From assembly GCA_002410715.1 (NCBI GenBank), contig DHOG01000193.1, forward strand, positions 1 to 16,520: a stretch of DNA of 16,520 nt, written 5' to 3'. The notes beneath the pieces are model-generated. The model made no database searches, was not told the origin of the DNA, and saw only the letters and a program-made list of their open reading frames with translations. The position numbers and the translations under genes were made by a program. The DNA comes from Ruminococcaceae bacterium UBA5396. GTDB taxonomy: Bacteria > Bacillota > Clostridia > Oscillospirales > Acutalibacteraceae. Of the stretch, positions 15,775-16,520 are shown piece after piece. Every line of letters starts with the position of its first letter. Position 1 is the stretch's first letter.

Positions 15775-15793
15775 CCTCGGCTTTCAGCCGAGG
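15775..15793. repeat. Perfect 8-bp hairpin overlapping the deoC stop codon
   Basis: CCTCGGCT (15775-15782), loop TTC, and AGCCGAGG (15786-15793) form a perfect stem between the convergent lyase and deoC genes. It lacks a T-run on either strand, so termination is not assured. Its reverse complement matches the hairpin at 12599-12615 at 16 of 19 positions. Short hairpins of this form occur at ends of IS200/IS605-type elements, but no transposase gene is present. Confidence 0.6.
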
Positions 15794-16506
15794 ATAGGTG
15801 AGTTTGCTCGAAGCACTTTTAGTTCTTCAACAATCTTAACGCCTGCACTAGTACCAATACGCTCTGCGCCTGCATCGATCATTACAAGCGCATCCTCCAG
15901 CCTGCGGACACCGCCTGCGGCCTTGACTTTGATTGCATCGCCCACCAATGACTTCATCAGCTTTACATCAGCGACAGTCGCGCCGACTGCGACACCCGGG
16001 GCAGGCGTTCCGAAGCCTGTTGATGTTTTGATAAAATCAGGATCTGCCTTCATTGCGATTTCACAAAGGATTTTCTTTTCGTCTTGGGTCAGGTAGCAGT
16101 TTTCAAAAATCACCTTGACAACTTTGTTATGCGCACGGCAGACATTAACAATCTCCTGCATTTCACGCTCAACAAAACTGATATTACGGCTTTTTAGCTC
16201 AGCGATGTTGTAAACAAAGTCTATTTCATCCGCGCCGTCTTCAATCGCTTTTTGGGTCTCAAAAACCTTGGCTTCAATTGTTGTCTGGCCGAGAGGAAAC
16301 CCGATGGTAGCGCCCACAAGAACATCACTGTTTTTTAGATACTCCTTACACTTTTTAACCGGAGCAGAGTTAATCATAACCGTTTTAAAGTGGTAATGGT
16401 CACTTTCCTCCCAGAAGGCTTTGAAATCGGAATCGCTTACATATGCCTTTAGAAGAGTCTGGTCAAAATATTTGGCAAGCTGTGCAGGTGTAAGGTCTAT
16501 TTTCAT
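15784..16506 (-). CDS. deoC: Deoxyribose-phosphate aldolase
   Basis: DeoC cleaves 2-deoxyribose 5-phosphate to glyceraldehyde 3-phosphate and acetaldehyde in deoxynucleoside breakdown. It is a cytoplasmic class I aldolase with a TIM-barrel fold. The 240-residue protein is full length. The Schiff-base lysine is K160 in DFIKTSTGFG. The supporting lysine is K195 in VKAAGGVR, and the proton-relay aspartate is D96 in DEIDFVYN. These correspond to K167, K201 and D102 of the E. coli enzyme. FDQTLLK near the N-terminus and the phosphate-binding RIGTSAG near the C-terminus are also present. The ATG at 16504-16506 has AGGAT upstream. The last five codons and the stop lie in or next to a hairpin, so the extreme C-terminus (ANSPILG) may be a recent addition. 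It is convergent with the lyase gene and functionally unrelated to its neighbours. Confidence 0.94.
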   Translation of the reverse strand: MKIDLTPAQLAKYFDQTLLKAYVSDSDFKAFWEESDHYHFKTVMINSAPVKKCKEYLKNSDVLVGATIGFPLGQTTIEAKVFETQKAIEDGADEIDFVYNIAELKSRNISFVEREMQEIVNVCRAHNKVVKVIFENCYLTQDEKKILCEIAMKADPDFIKTSTGFGTPAPGVAVGATVADVKLMKSLVGDAIKVKAAGGVRRLEDALVMIDAGAERIGTSAGVKIVEELKVLRANSPILG

Positions 16507-16520
16507 TATTGAAACATCCT

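Noticed and set aside
15775..15793. Complete IS200/IS605-type insertion sequence
   Set aside because: Only hairpins resembling such ends are seen. No tnpA or tnpB frame exists in the window.
1..16520. CRISPR array, prophage, integrase or toxin-antitoxin genes
   Set aside because: No regularly spaced repeats and no proteins of these families were seen on either strand.

Overview
The window reads as chromosomal DNA from a spore-forming member of the Clostridia. The reasons are a clear SpoIIID, a YerC/YecD-type TrpR-like regulator, an Hsp33 gene next to a small methyltransferase, GA-rich Shine-Dalgarno sequences, several GTG/TTG starts and moderate G+C by eye. I cannot name a genus. Two thirds of the window is one exopolysaccharide (EPS) or capsule operon. 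The rest is housekeeping genes on the left and a sporulation-flavoured cassette on the right.

Left flank (1-2251, all minus strand): the 5' part of a tRNA-Val(UAC) with a near-consensus sigma-A promoter, then hslO (Hsp33), a SAM-dependent methyltransferase and a TrpR-like regulator. The regulator and methyltransferase genes overlap by 4 bp (ATGA) and probably form an operon that may extend into hslO.

Centre (2347-12375, minus strand): a Wzx/Wzy-type polysaccharide operon. Transcription probably starts near 12340 from a very good sigma-A promoter (TTGACT, 17 bp, TATAAT). Gene order is glf (UDP-galactopyranose mutase), four family-2 glycosyltransferases, a Wzy-like polymerase, a Wzx-like flippase and ugd (UDP-glucose dehydrogenase). 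glf and ugd imply a repeat unit that could hold galactofuranose and glucuronic acid or a derivative. No priming glycosyl-1-phosphate transferase and no chain-length kinase or regulator is in the window, so they would have to lie elsewhere. Hairpins lie in two intergenic gaps inside the operon.

Right part (12376-16520): a 0.4 kb non-coding region separates the EPS promoter from a plus-strand gene for an unrecognised 227-residue protein with an N/Q/P-rich N-terminus and a beta-rich C-terminus. A shared hairpin terminator divides it from the convergent spoIIID. Divergent from spoIIID is a heparinase II/III-family polysaccharide lyase without a visible signal peptide. Its upstream region carries a Spo0A-box-like TGTCGAA placed about 43 bp before the inferred start site of a TATAAT promoter. 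A second copy, in the same 11-base context, lies upstream of the unknown gene. Two related hairpins in inverted orientation bracket the unknown gene, spoIIID and the lyase gene. The window ends with deoC on the minus strand, convergent with the lyase gene.

Working picture (inference): the operon builds and exports a uronate-containing polymer. The neighbouring genes may remodel or bind a polymer of this kind during the switch to sporulation.
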